64,000 bases of DNA from assembly GCA_022414725.1 (NCBI GenBank), contig CM039462.1:13461233-13525232 (forward strand), read 5' to 3'. A model generated the notes under the pieces. That model saw only the letters and a program-made list of their open reading frames with translations. It did not search any database and was not told the DNA's origin. This DNA is from Microglena sp. YARC (Eukaryota > Chlorophyta > Chlorophyceae > Chlamydomonadales > Chlamydomonadaceae). A program made the translations under genes and the position numbers. Shown piece by piece: positions 52,501 to 64,000 of this stretch (positions are counted from its first letter, which is position 1; the number at the start of each line of letters is the position of its first letter).

Positions 52501-55500
52501 ACAGCTCCTGGGCATTGAAGTCTGGAAGCTTCTGAATGGCATACTTGGCCCAGCCTTCAAGGAATGGCCCATCCAAAGGAATGCCCATTGTTGCTAGCGC
52601 CCATACAGTGATGGACAGGCCCTGGGCATTGAAGTCTGGCAGCTTCTGAATGGCATACTTGCCCCAGCCTTCAAGGAATGGCCCTTCCAAAGGAATGCCC
52701 ATTGTTGCTAGCGCCCATACAGTGTTGGACAGGCCCTGGGCATTAAAGTCTGGCAGCTTCTGAATGGCATACTTGCCCCAGCCTTCAAGGAATGGCCCTT
52801 CCAAAGGAATGCCCATTGTTGCTAGCGCCCATACAGTGTTGGACAGGCCCTGGGCATTGAAGTGTGGCAGCTTCTGAAGTGCATACTTGATCCAGCCTTC
52901 AAGGAATGGCCCTTCCAAAGGAATGTCCATTGTTGCTAGCGCCCATACAGTGTTGGACAGGCCATGGGCATTGAAGTCTGGCAGCTTCTGAATGGCATAC
53001 TTGCCCCAGCCTTCAAGGAATGGCCCTTCCAAAGGAATGCCCATTGTTTCTAGTGCCCATACACTGTTGGACAGATGCTGAGGTTCGAAGTCAGGCAGCT
53101 TCTGAACTGCATACTTGATCCAGCCTTCAAGGAATGGCCCTTCCAAAGGAATGTCCATTGTTGCTAGCGCCCATACAGTGTTGGACAGCTCCTGGGCATT
53201 GAAGTCTGGCAGCTTCTGAATTGCATACTTGATCTAGCCTTCAAGGAATGGCCCTTCCAAAGGAATGTCCATTGTTGCTAGCGCCCATACAGTGTTGGAC
53301 AGATGCTGAGGTTCGAAGTTGGGCAGCTTCTGAACTTCATACTTGATCCAGCCTTCAAGGAATGGCCTATCCAAAGGAATGCCCATTGTTGCTAGCGCCT
53401 ATACAGTGTTGGACAGCTCCTGGGCATTGAAGTCAAGCAGCTTCTGAATGGCATACTTGCCCCAGCCTTCAAGGAATGGCCCTTCCAAAGGAATGCCCAT
53501 TGTTGCTAGCGCCCATACAGTGTTGGACAGATGCTGAGGTTCGAAGTCAGGCAGCTTCTGAACTGCATACTTGATCCAGCCTTCAAGGAATGGCCCTTCC
53601 AAAGGAATGTCCATTGTTGCTAGCGCCCATACAGTGTTGGACAGCTCCTGGGCATTGAAGTCTGGCAGCTTCTGAATGGCATACTTGGCCCAGCCTTCAA
53701 GGAATGGCCCTTCCAAAGGAATGCCCATTGTTGCTAGCGCCCATACAGTTGTTGGACAGGCCCTGGGCAGCTTGAAGTCTGGCAGCTTCTGCATACTTGC
53801 CCCAGCCTTCAAGGAATGGCCCTTCCAAAGGAATGCCCATTGTTGCTAGCGCCCATACAGTGTTGGACAGGCCCTGGGCATTGAAGTCTGGCAGCTTCTG
53901 AATGGCATACTTGCCCCAGCCTTCAAGGAATGGCCCTTCCAAAGGAATGCCCATTGTTGCTAGCGCCCATACAGTGTTGGACAGGCCCTGGGCATTGAAG
54001 TGTGGCAGCTTCTGAATTGCATACTTGATCCAGCCTTCAAGGAATGGCCCTTCCAAAGGAATGCCCATTGTTGCTAGCGCCCATACAGTGTTGGACAGGC
54101 TGGGCATTGAAGTCCGGCAGCTTCTGAAGGCATACTTGCCAGCCTTCAAGGAATGGCCCTTCCAAAGGAATGTCCATTGTTGCTAGCGCCCATACAGTGT
54201 TGGACAGGCCCTGGGCATTGAAGTCTGGCAGCTTCTGAATGGCATACTTGCCCCAGCCTTCAAGGAATGGCCCTTCCAAAGGAATGCCATTGTTGCTAAA
54301 GCGCCCATACAGTGTTGGACAGGCTTGAGGTTGAATCTGGCAAGCTTGCTACTCCCATTCAAGGAATGGCCCTTCCAAAGGAATGTCCATTGTTGCTAGC
54401 GCCCATACAGTGTTGGACAGGCCCTGGGCATTGAAGTCTGGCAGCTTCTGAATGGCATACTTGCCCCAGCCTTCAAGGAATGGCCCTTCCAAAGGAATGC
54501 CCATTGTTGCTAGCGCCCATACAGTGTTGGACAGGCCCTGGGCATTGAAGTCTGGCAGCTTCTGAAGTGCATACTTGATCCAGCCTTCAAGGAATGGCCC
54601 TTCCAAAGGAATGCCCATTGTTGCTAGCGCCCATACATTGTTGGACAGATGCTGAGGTTCGAAGTCAGGCAGCTTCTGAATTGCATACTTGATCCAGCCT
54701 TCAAGGAATGGCCCTTCCAAAGGAATGTCCATTGTTGCTAGCGCCCATACAGTGTTGGACAGCTCCTGGGCATTGAAGTCTGGCAGCTTCTGAATGGCAT
54801 ACTTGCCCCAGCCTTCAAGGAATGGCCCTTCCAAAGGAATGTCCATTGTTGCTAGCGCCCATACAGTGTTGGACAGATGCTGAGGTTCGAAGTCAGGCAG
54901 CTTCTAAACTGCTTACTTGATCCAGCCTTCAAAGAATGGCCCTTCCAAAGGAATGTCCATTGTTGCTAGCGCCCATACAGTGTTGGACAGCTCCTGGGCA
55001 TTGAAGTCTGGCAGCTTCTGAATGGCATACTTGGCCCAGCCTTCAAGGAATGGCCCTTCCAAAGGAATGCCCATTGTTGCTAGCGCCCATACAGTGTTGG
55101 ACAGGCCCTGGGCATTGAAGTCTGGCAGCTTCTGAATGGCATACTTGCCCCAGCCTTCAAGGAATGGCCCTTCCAAAGGAATGCCCATTGTTGCTAAGTG
55201 TTGGACGCCCATTACAGTGTTGGAACAGGCCCTGGGCATTGAAGTGTGGCAGCTTCTGAAGTGCATACTTGATCCAGCCTTCAAGGAATGGCCCTTCCAA
55301 AGGAATGTCCATTGTTGCTAGCGCCCATACAGTGTTGGACAGGCCATGGGCATTGAAGTCCGGCAGCTTCTGAAGTGCATACTTGCCCCAGCCTTCAAGG
55401 AATGGCCCTTCCAAAGGAATGCCCATTGTTGCTAGCGCACATACAGTGTTGGACAGGCCCTAGGCATTGGAGTGTGGCAGCTTCTGAATTGCATACTTGA

Positions 55501-56400
55501 TCCAGCCTTCAAGGAATGGCCCTTCCAAAGGAATGCCCATTGTTTCTAGCGCCCATACAGTATTGGACAGATGCTGAGGTTCGAAGTCAGGCAGCTTCTG
55601 AATGGCATACTTGATCCAGCCTTCAAGGAATGGCCCTTTCAAAGGAATGTCCATTGTTGCTAGCGCCCATACAGTGTTGGACAGCTCCTGGGCATTGAAG
55701 TCTGGCAGTTTCTGAATTGCATACTTGATCCAGCCTTCAAGGAATGGCCCTTCCAAAGGAATGTCCATTGTTGCTAGCGCCCATACAGTGTTGGACAGAT
55801 GCTGAGGTTCGAAGTCGGGCAGCTTCTGAACTTCATACTTGATCCAGCCTTCAAGGAATGGCCTATCCAATGGAATGCCCATTGTTGCTAGCGCCTATAC
55901 AGTGTTGGACAGCTCCTGGGCATTGAAGTCAAGCAGCTTCTGAATGGCATACTTGCCCTAGCCTTCAAGGAATGGCCCTTCCAAAGGAATGTCCATTGTT
56001 GCTAGCGCCCATACAGTGTTGGACAGGCCCTGGGCATTGAAGTCTGGCAGCTTCTGAATGGCAGACTTGCCCCAGCCTTCAAGGAATGGCCCATCCAAAG
56101 GAATGCCCATTGTTGCTAGCGCCCATACAGGGATGGACAGGCCATGGGCATTGAAGTCTGGCAGCTTCTGAATGGCATACTTGCCCCAGCCTTCAAGGAA
56201 TGGCCCTTCCAAAGGAATGTCCATTGTTGCTAGCGCCCATACAGTGTTGGACAGATGCTGAGGTTCGAAGTCAGGCAGCTTCTGAACTGCTTACTTGATC
56301 CAACCTTCAAGGAATGCCCTTCCAAGGAATGTCCATTGTTGCTAGCGCCCATACAGTGTTGGACAGCTCCTGGGCATTGAAGTCTGGCAGCTTCTGAATG
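49530..56400 (-). CDS. OPR-like 38-aa repeat array, readable part
   Basis: About 60 units of 114 bp encode LSNTVWALATMGIPLEGPFL, EGWIKYALQKLPDFNAQG. The 38-residue length, the L-x-N-x-x-W-A-L-A-x-x-G core and the L-x-x-F-x-x-Q-x-L link fit octotricopeptide (OPR) repeats, alpha-solenoid RNA-binding units of organelle gene-expression factors in green algae; the classical PPPEW is absent. Variation is confined to few positions (G/D before IP; W-I/G-K; A-V/I/L-Q; N-A-Q-G/E versus E-P-Q-H). From the RNase H to about 53.74 kb the frame is constant, broken by 12 stops (11 TAG, 1 TAA). Frame slips occur near 53.75, 54.1, 54.3 and 55.2 kb. The last three units before the RNase H are diverged (TLWAAANLG). 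The N-terminus lies beyond the window. It could be a functional solenoid gene, a pseudogene, or a protein-derived satellite. Confidence 0.65.
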
Positions 56401-59400
56401 GCATACTTGGCCCAGCCTTCAAGGAATGGCCCATCCAAAGGAATGCCATTGTTGCTAGCGCCCATACAGTGACATGGACAGGCCTGGGCAGTGAAGTCTG
56501 GCACAAAGCATTCAGCTGAATGGCATTGACATTGCCCCATCCACCTTCAAGAATGGCCCTTCCAAAGGAATGTCCCATTGTTGCTAGCGCCCATACAGTG
56601 TTGGACAGGCCAATTAAAGTCTGGCAGCTTCTGAATGGCTAACTTGCCCCAGCCTTCAAGGAATGGCCCATTCCAAAGGAATGCCCATTGTTGCTAGCGC
56701 CATACAGTGTTGGACAGGCCCTGGGCATTGAAGTGTGGCAGCTTCTGAATGCATACTTGATCCAGCCTTCAAGGAATGGCCCTTCCAAAGGAATGTCCCA
56801 TTGTTGCTAGCGCCCATACAGTGTTGGACAGGCCATGGCATTGAAGTCCGTTGCAAGCTTTTGAAGTGCATACTTGCCCCAGCCTTCAAGGAATGGCCCT
56901 TCCAAAGGAATGCCCATTGTGCTAGCGCACATACAGTGTTGGACAGGCCCTAGGCATTGGAAGTGTGGCAGCTTCTGAATTGCAATACTTGATCCAGCCT
57001 TCAAGGAATGGCCCTTCCAAAGGAATGCCATTGTTTCTCTAGCGCCATGACAGTATTGGACAGATGCTGAGGTTCGAAGTCAGGCAGCTTCTGAATGGCA
57101 TACTTGATCCAGCCTTCAAGGAATGGCCCTTCCAAAGGAATGTCCATTGTTGCTAGCGCCATACAGTGTTGGACAGCTCCTGGGCATTGAAGTCTGGCAG
57201 CTTCTGAATTGCATACTTGATCCAGCTTCAAGGAATGGCCCTTCCAAAGGAATGTCCATTGTTGCTAGCGCCCATACAGTGTTGGACAGATGCTGAGGTT
57301 CGAAGTCGGGCAGCTTCTGAACTTCAATACTTGATCCAGCCTTCAAGGAATGGCCTATCAGCAATGGATATGCCCATTTAAGTGGCCTCCTCCAAAGGAT
57401 GCTAGCGCCTATACAGTGTTGGACAGCTCCTGGGAGCATTGAAGTCTGCAGCTTCTGAATGGCATACTTGCCAGCCTCAAGGAATGGCCCTTCAAAGGAG
57501 TCATTGTTGCTAGCGCCCATACAGTGTTGGACAGGCCCTGGGCATTGAAGTCTGGCAGCTTCTGAATGGCAGACTTGCCCCAGCCTTCAAGGAATGGCCC
57601 TCCAAAGAATGCCATTGTTGCTAGCGCCCATACAGGGATTGGACAGGCCATGGGCATTGAAGTCTGGCAGCTTCTGAATGGCATTACTTGCCAGCCTTCA
57701 AGGAATGGCCCTTCCAAAGGAATGCCCATTGTTGCTAGCGTGCCCATACAGTGTTGGACAGATGCTAAGGTTGAAGTCAGGCAGCTTTCTGAACTGCATA
57801 CTTGATCCCCAGCCTTCAAGGAATGGCCCTTCCAAAGGAATGCCCATTGTTGCTAGCGCCCATACAGTGTTGGACAGGCATGGGCATTGAAGTCTGGCAG
57901 CTTCTGAATGGCATACTTGCCCAGCCTTCAAGGAATGGCCTTCCAAAGGAATGCCCATTGTTGCTAGCGCCCATACAGTGTTGGACAGGCCCTGGTGCAA
58001 TTGAAGTCTGGCAGCTTCTGAATGGCATACTTGATCCCAGCCTTCAAGGAATGGGCCTTCCAAGGAGATGCCCATTGTTGCTTGCTAGCGCCATAACAGG
58101 TGTTAAGGAAATGCAGGCCCTGGGCATTGAAGATCTGGCAGCTTCTGAATGGCATACTTGATCCAGCCTTCAAGGAATGGCCCCTTCCAAAGGAATGCCC
58201 ATACAGTGTTGCTAGCGCCCATCATACAGTGTTGGACAGGCCCTGGGCATTGAAGTCTGGCAACTTCTGAATTGCATACTTGATCATTGAAGATGGCATG
58301 CCTTCAAAGGAATGGCCCTTCCAAAGGAAATGTCCATTGTTGCTGAGCGCCCATACAGTGTTGGACAGCCCTGGGCATTGAAGTCTGGCAGCTTACTGAA
58401 ATTGCATACCTTGACCAGCCTTCAAGGAACGGCCCTTCCAAAGGAAATGCCCATTGTTGCTAGCGGCCCATTACAGTGATGGACAGGCCCTGGGCATTGA
58501 AGTCTGGCAGCTTCTGAATTGGCATACTTGATACTTCAAGGAATGGCCCTTCCAAAGGAATGCCCATTGTTGCTAGCGCCCATACAGTGTTGGACAGGCC
58601 ATGCTTTCGAAGGTTCGGCAGCTTCTTAACTTCATACTTGAGCCAGCCTTCAAGGAATGCCCTAATCAAAGGAATCCCATTGTTGCTAGCTGCCCATAAC
58701 AGTGTTTTGGCAGGCCCTGGGCATTGAAGTCTGGCAACTTTCTGAATGGCATACTTGATTCCAGCCTTCAAGGAATGGCCCTTCCAAAGGAATGCCCATT
58801 GTTGCTAGCGCCCATACAGTGTTGGACAGATGCCTGTGGTTCGAAAAGCAGCTTTCTGAAGCTGCCGTATACTTGATCCAGCCTTCAGGAATGGCCCTTC
58901 CAAAGGTAATGCCATTGTTGCTAGCGCCATCAGTGTTGCAGCTTCTGGCATTGAAGTCCGGCAGCTTCTGAAGGGTGCATACTTGCCCAACCCATCAAGG
59001 AATGGCCTTTCCAAAGAATGCCCATTGTTGCGACATATCGCCCCAGCGTTGGACAGGCAATGCTCACTTCCATCACTTGGCCTCCTAGAAGAGATTGCAT
59101 GCGCATGGCATACTTGGCCCTGAAGGGCCTCAACGGAATAGGCCTTCCAAAGGAATGCCATGTTGTTGCATTAGCGCCGTGTTCGGACAGATAAAGTGTT
59201 GGACTGCTAGTTTGCCCCTAGAAGTCCGCCGTGTGCAATGAATGCCCAACTTTCTGAAGTACGCATACTTGATACCATTCGAATGGAATGGCCCTTCAAA
59301 GGGAATGGAGCGATGGTTGGAAGGCCTATTACGCTATTCTGTTTGCCCAGCTTCAAGGCATGGACAGTGGCCCTGGTCATAGCGCTGCCCATATGTTGGC

Positions 59401-61950
59401 TGAGGTTTGGGCTCAGGCCTGGGACATTGGGGGAAGCTGGCAACTCGACATGTGATTCAGCCTTTCAGAGGGAATGGGCCTCATCTCATTTAATATAGGC
59501 ATTTGCACTAAGCGGCCAGTTGTAACGAAGTTTGGACAAGGAATAGTTTCTGGCAGCCTTCTACTTCTGGACTTGACCCCTTCAGCCTTCAGGAATGCCC
59601 TTCCACAAAGGATATGCCCATTTGCTGTGTTGCTTACCGAGCCCATACACCCAGTGAATTGGACAGGGCCTTGCTAGGGCATGAAGTAGGCAGCTCTGAA
59701 TGCATACTTACCAGCCTTCAAGGAATGGCCCTCCAAGGAATGCCATTGTTGCTAGCGTTCGCATATACAAGTGTTTGGACAGATGCTGAGGTGACGAAGT
59801 CAAGCAGCTTCTGCTGCATACGTGAACTGCATATTGATCCAGCCCTTCAAGGAATGGCCCTGTCCAAAGGAATGCCATTGTTTCTAGCGAAAATCGCCCA
59901 TACAGTGTTTGGACAGGCCTGGGCATTTGAAGTCTGGCAACTCCTGAATTACTGTATGCTACTGATCCAGCTCAAGGAATGGCCTTCTCAAAGGAATGCC
60001 CATTGTGTGCTTTAGCGCCATTACCGTAAGTTGGAACAGTCCGCTGGGCTACATTGAAGTCTGGCAGCTTCTGAATGCAAATACTTGATCCAGCCTTCAA
60101 GGAACGGCCCTTCAAAGGGAATGCCCACCATTGTTGCTAGCGCCCATAATTGGTTTGGACACAGTCTGAGGTTGAAGTCCCGGCAGCAACCTGTACTTGC
60201 CCATACTTCAAGGAATGGCCTTCAAAGGAATGTCCATTGTTTGCTAGCGCCCATGCACAGTGTGGACCCCCTGACAGGCCAGCCCTGGGCATTGAAGTCA
60301 GGCAACTGCTTTTCTGAATGGGCGGCATATCTTGAAGCCTTGCCAGCCTTCAAGGAATGGCCCTTCCAAAGGAATGCCGCATTGTTGGCAGCGCCCATAT
60401 ACAGTGTTGGAACAGGCCCTGGGCATTGGAAGTCTGGCCACTCCTGAAGCTTGCATGCTTTGATCCAAGCCTTCAAGGGAATGGCCTTCCAAAGGAATCG
60501 GCCCATGTTGCTCAGTGCCCCATCACCGTGTTGCTAGCTTCCTGGAAGTCTGCAATTGGAAGTCAGATGAAGTGCATACTTGCTTCTGAAGTTCATGGCC
60601 ATATCCATGGACTGCCTTCCAGTTGTCACGCCTTGCGAACAGGAATGGCCCGTTTCCAAAGTTGGATAATGTCCAAGTTCTGCTAGCAGCTGATTACAGT
60701 ATACAGTGATGGAAGCCCTGTGCAAGGAAGGGAAGTCTGCAGCTTCTGGAATGGCATCATCTTGCCCCAGCCTTCCAGGAATGGCCCTTCCAAAGTGAAT
60801 GCCCATTTTGCTACGCGCCCATACAGGGTGATGGACAGATGCTGGAGGTTCGAAGGTCCGGCAGCCTTCTGTAACTGGCATACCTTGAATTCCAGGCCCT
60901 TTCAGGAATGGCCCTTCCAGGGAATGTCCATTGTTATGCTACAGCGCCCATTGACGTGTTGACAGGCCCTGATTGAGTGTGGCCAACTCTGAATTGCATA
61001 AGATTGATCCAGCCTTCAAGGCATGGGCCCCTTGGGGAATGGCCCATTGTTTTTGCTATGCGCCCATACAGGTTGGACAGGCCCTGGGCATTGGAAGTCT
61101 GCAGCTTTCTGAAGTGCATACTTGATTCCAGCCTTTCAAGGAACGGCCCTTCCAAGGAAATGCCCATTGGTTGCTAGCGCCGATACTTGTTGGAACAGAT
61201 GCTGAGGTTCGAAGTCAGGCAGCTTTCTGAACTGCATACTTGATCCCAGCTTCAAGGAATGGCCTTCCAAGAGACTGTCCTTGTTGCCTAGCGCCCCATC
61301 ACAGTGTGATGGACATGGGCCCTGGGCATTGAGTCTGGGCTTTGAGTCTGGTAAAAGGGGCTGATTCTCTGGGATGGCATACTTGCCCAGCCTTCAGGAA
61401 TGGCCCCTTCCAAAAAAAAAAAATGGGGGGGGGGACTGTTTGCGCCCCCCCCCCCATTTAGTTGCATAGTTAGGGGCTTTGCGGGGGGGCCCACAGTGTT
61501 GGACAGGGCCCTGTGGCATTGAAGTCTGGCAGCCTTCTGAATGGCATTACTTGCCCCAGCCTTCAGGAATGGCCCTTCCAAAGGAAAATACGATGACCCA
61601 TTGTTGGCTAGCGCCCATACAGTGTTGGACGGGCCCTGGGCATTGAAGTTGGCCATTCTGAAGTTGCATACTTGATCCAGCCTTCAGGAATGGCCCTTCC
61701 AAAGGAATGCCCATTGTTGCTAGCGCCAATACAGTGTTGGACAGGCCTGGGCGTTGAATTTTCTGGCAACTTCTGAATTGCTACTTGATACAGCCTTCAA
61801 GGAAATGGCCCTTCCAAAGGAATGTCCATTGTTGCTAGCGCCCATACAGTGATGGACCAGGCCCTTGGCATTGAAGTCTGACAGCTTTTGAATGGCATAC
61901 TTGCCCCCAGCTTTCAGGAATGGCCCTTCCAAAGGAATGCCGCATTGGTT
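56400..61950 (-). repeat. OPR-like array, indel-rich part
   Basis: The same 114-bp units continue, but nearly every unit has one-base insertions or deletions, and between about 58.8 and 61.1 kb units are scrambled (for example 59040-59640). A foreign-looking insert of poly-A, poly-G and poly-C occurs at 61415-61490. Indels are scattered at random, without the base substitutions expected of old decay, and the array returns to clean 114-bp units at about 61.95 kb. This pattern fits uncorrected long-read sequence. No gene can be read here, but the units underneath are probably the same repeat. Confidence 0.8.
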
Positions 61951-64000
61951 GCTAGCGCCCATATAGTGTTGGACAGGCCTTGGGCATTGAAGTCTGGCAG
62001 CTTCTGAATTGCATACTTGATCCAGCCTTCAAGGAATGGCCCTTCCAAAGGAATGTCCATTGTTGCTAGCGCCCATACAGTGTTGGACAGATGCTGAGGT
62101 TCGAAGTCAGGCAGCTTCTGAACTGCATACTTGATCCAGCCTTCAAGGAATGGCCCTTCCAAAGGAATGTCCATTGTTGCTAGCGCCCATACAGTGTTGG
62201 ACAGCTCCTGGGCATTGAAGTGTGGCAGCTTCTGAATGGCACACTTGCCCCAGCCTTCAAGGAATGGCCCTTCCAAAGGAATGTCCATTGTTGCTAGCGC
62301 CCATACAGTGATGGACAGGCCCTGGGCATTGAAGTCTGGCAGCTTCTGAATGGCATACTTGCCCCAGCCTTCAAGGAATGGCCCTTCCAAAGGAATGCCC
62401 ATCGTTGCTAGCGCCCATACAGTGTTGGACAGGCCCTGGGCATTGAAGTCTGGCAGCTTCTGAATGGCATACTTGCCCCAGCCTTCAAGGAATGGCCCTT
62501 CCAAAGGAATGCCCATTGTTGCTAGCGCCCATACAGTGTTGGACAGGCCCTGGGCATTGAAGTCCGGCAGCTTCTGAATTGCATACTTGATCCAGCCTTC
62601 AAGGAATGGCCCTTGCAAAGGAATGCCCATGGTTGCTAGCGCCCATACAGTGTTGGACAGGCCCTAGGCATTGAAGTGTGGCAGCTTCTGAAGTGCATAC
62701 TTGATCCAGCCTTCAAGGAACGGCCCTTCCAAAGGAATGCCCATTGTTGCTAGCGCCCATACAGATTTGGACAGCTCCTGGGCATTGAAGCCTGGCAGCT
62801 TCTGAATGGCATACTTGATCCAGCCTTAAAGGAGTGGCATTTCCAAAGGAATGCCCATTGTTGCTAGCGCCCATACAGTGTTGGAAAGATGCTGAGGTTC
62901 GAAGTGTGGCAGCTTCTGAATTGCATACTTGATCCAGCCTTCAAGGAATGGCCTATCCAAAGGAATGCCCATTGTTGCTAGCGGCCATACAGTGTTGGAC
63001 AGATACTGAGGTTCGAAGTCGGGCAGCTTCTGAACTTCATACTTGATCCAGCCTTCAAGGAATGGCCTATCCAAAGGAATGTCCATTATTTCTAGCACCC
63101 ATACAGTGTTGGACAGATGCTGAGGTTCGAAGTTAGGCAGCTTCTGAACTGCTTACTTGATCCAGCCTTCAAGGAATGGCCCTTCCAAAGGAATGCCCAT
63201 TGTTGCTAGCACCCATACAGTGTTGGACAGCTCCTGGGCATTGAAGTCTTGCAGCTTCTGAATGGCATACTTGCCCCAGCCTTCAAGGAATGGCCCTTCC
63301 AAAGGAATGTCCATTGTTGCTAGCGCCCATACAGTGATGGACAGGCCCTGGGCATTGAAGTCTGGCAGCTTCTGAATGGCATACTTGCCCCAGCCTTCAA
63401 GGAATGGCCCTTCCAAAGGAATGTCCATTGTTGCTAGCGCCCATACAGTGTTGGACAGGCCTTGGGCCTTGAAGTCTGGCAGCTTTGAATGGCATACTTG
63501 CCCCAGCCTTCAAGGAATGGCCCTTCCAAAGGAATGCTTATCGTTGCTAGCGCCCATACAGTGTTGGACAGGCCCTGGGCATTGAAGTCTGGCAGCTTCT
63601 GAATGGCATACTTGCCCCAGCCTTCAAGGAATGGCCCTTCCAAAGGAATGCCCATTGTTGCTAGCGCCCATACAGTGTTGGACAGGCCCTGGGCATTGAA
63701 GTCCGGCAGCTTCTGAATTGCATACTTGATCCAGCCTTCAAGGAATGGCCCTTCCAAAGGAATGCCCATTGTTGCTAGCGCCCATACAGTGTTGGACAGG
63801 CCCTAGGCATTGAAGTGTGGCAGCTTCTGAAGTGCATACTTGATCCAGCCTTCAAGGAACGGCCCTTCCAAAGGAATGCCCATTGTTGTTAGCGCCCATA
63901 CAGTTTTGGACAGCTCCTGGGCATTGAAGCCTGGCAGCTTCTGAATGGCATACTTGATCCAGCCTTAAAGGAGTGGCATTTCCAAAGGAATGCCCATTGT
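61950..64000 (-). CDS. OPR-like 38-aa repeat array, right clean part
   Basis: About 18 further units in good frame; the longest open run is 62630 to 61914. In-frame stops: TAG at about 62665 and 63803 (Gln sites), TAA at 62827 and 63967 (Glu sites), TAA at about 63157 (Tyr site). The blocks 62580-62830 and 63715-63970 are near-identical, including their stop codons and an aligned cattccaaa variant, so they are a recent duplication of about 1.14 kb (10 units). The array runs off the window end, so the total size and start codon are unknown. Confidence 0.65.

Noticed and set aside
56400..61950. Pseudogenised OPR segment by accumulated mutation
   Set aside because: Damage is almost only one-base indels with sharp borders against clean units, and the same noise is seen over unrelated repeats at 1-26 kb, so sequencing error is the simpler reading.
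49530..63970. UAG reassigned to glutamine (as in some ulvophyte algae)
   Set aside because: TAG also replaces Trp codons in the same repeat and TAA replaces Tyr and Glu, so no single reassignment explains the stops. Duplicated units account for part of the recurrence.

Overview
This is a eukaryotic nuclear window. Exons are short and split by GT-AG introns, minisatellites and microsatellites are abundant, and there are traces of a LINE, tRNA-derived SINEs, a TIR element and a DIRS/Ty3-like RNase H. A short plant-type CCCTAAA telomere-like run lies near 26.0 kb. The rightmost 14 kb is a 38-residue repeat of the octotricopeptide (OPR) type, a family best known from green algae. I infer a large-genome green alga, perhaps a prasinophyte; the exact taxon is a guess. 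No bacterial genes, operons or CRISPR arrays are present.

Left part (about 1-38 kb, + strand). I read this as exons of one very long gene, or two adjacent genes. In N-to-C order it carries subtilase (peptidase S8) signatures: the catalytic-His motif, a GARIHSDSWG exon, an SIIAAGN oxyanion-hole exon and an LAVGAT motif. A protease-associated (PA)-like segment in two exons follows, then several unrecognised exons, a PKD/REJ-like exon, a juxtamembrane exon, one transmembrane helix with a basic stop-transfer sequence, and finally ubiquitin-interacting-motif (UIM) exons. Almost every one of these exons, with its flanking intron, is present as a local tandem array of 2 to 16 copies, while the order of the arrays keeps the order of the protein. 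The catalytic-Ser exon was not found; it may lie in the 1000-N gap (7543-8542) or be unreadable. Bases 1 to about 26,000 carry many one-base indels, so frames there were read by motif and not by open frame.

Middle part (38-48.5 kb). No gene is recognised. It holds minisatellites, (TA)n and (CA)n tracts, two copies of a 1.4-kb repeat bounded by (TA)n, a 5'-truncated LINE remnant, SINE and MITE copies, and a four-copy repeat of unknown coding status.

Right part (48.5-64 kb, - strand). An OPR-like 38-aa (114-bp) repeat runs from about 49.65 kb to the window end, roughly 126 units if all are full length. Its 3' end continues in the same frame into an RNase H domain with a DIRS/Ty3-type tail. Sporadic in-frame stops (mostly TAG) break the frame. 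Between about 56.4 and 61.95 kb dense one-base indels destroy it, which looks like unpolished long-read sequence and not biological decay.

The three things most worth following are the exon-by-exon amplification of the protease gene, the extracellular protease/cytosolic UIM architecture, and the giant OPR-like array joined to a retroelement RNase H.
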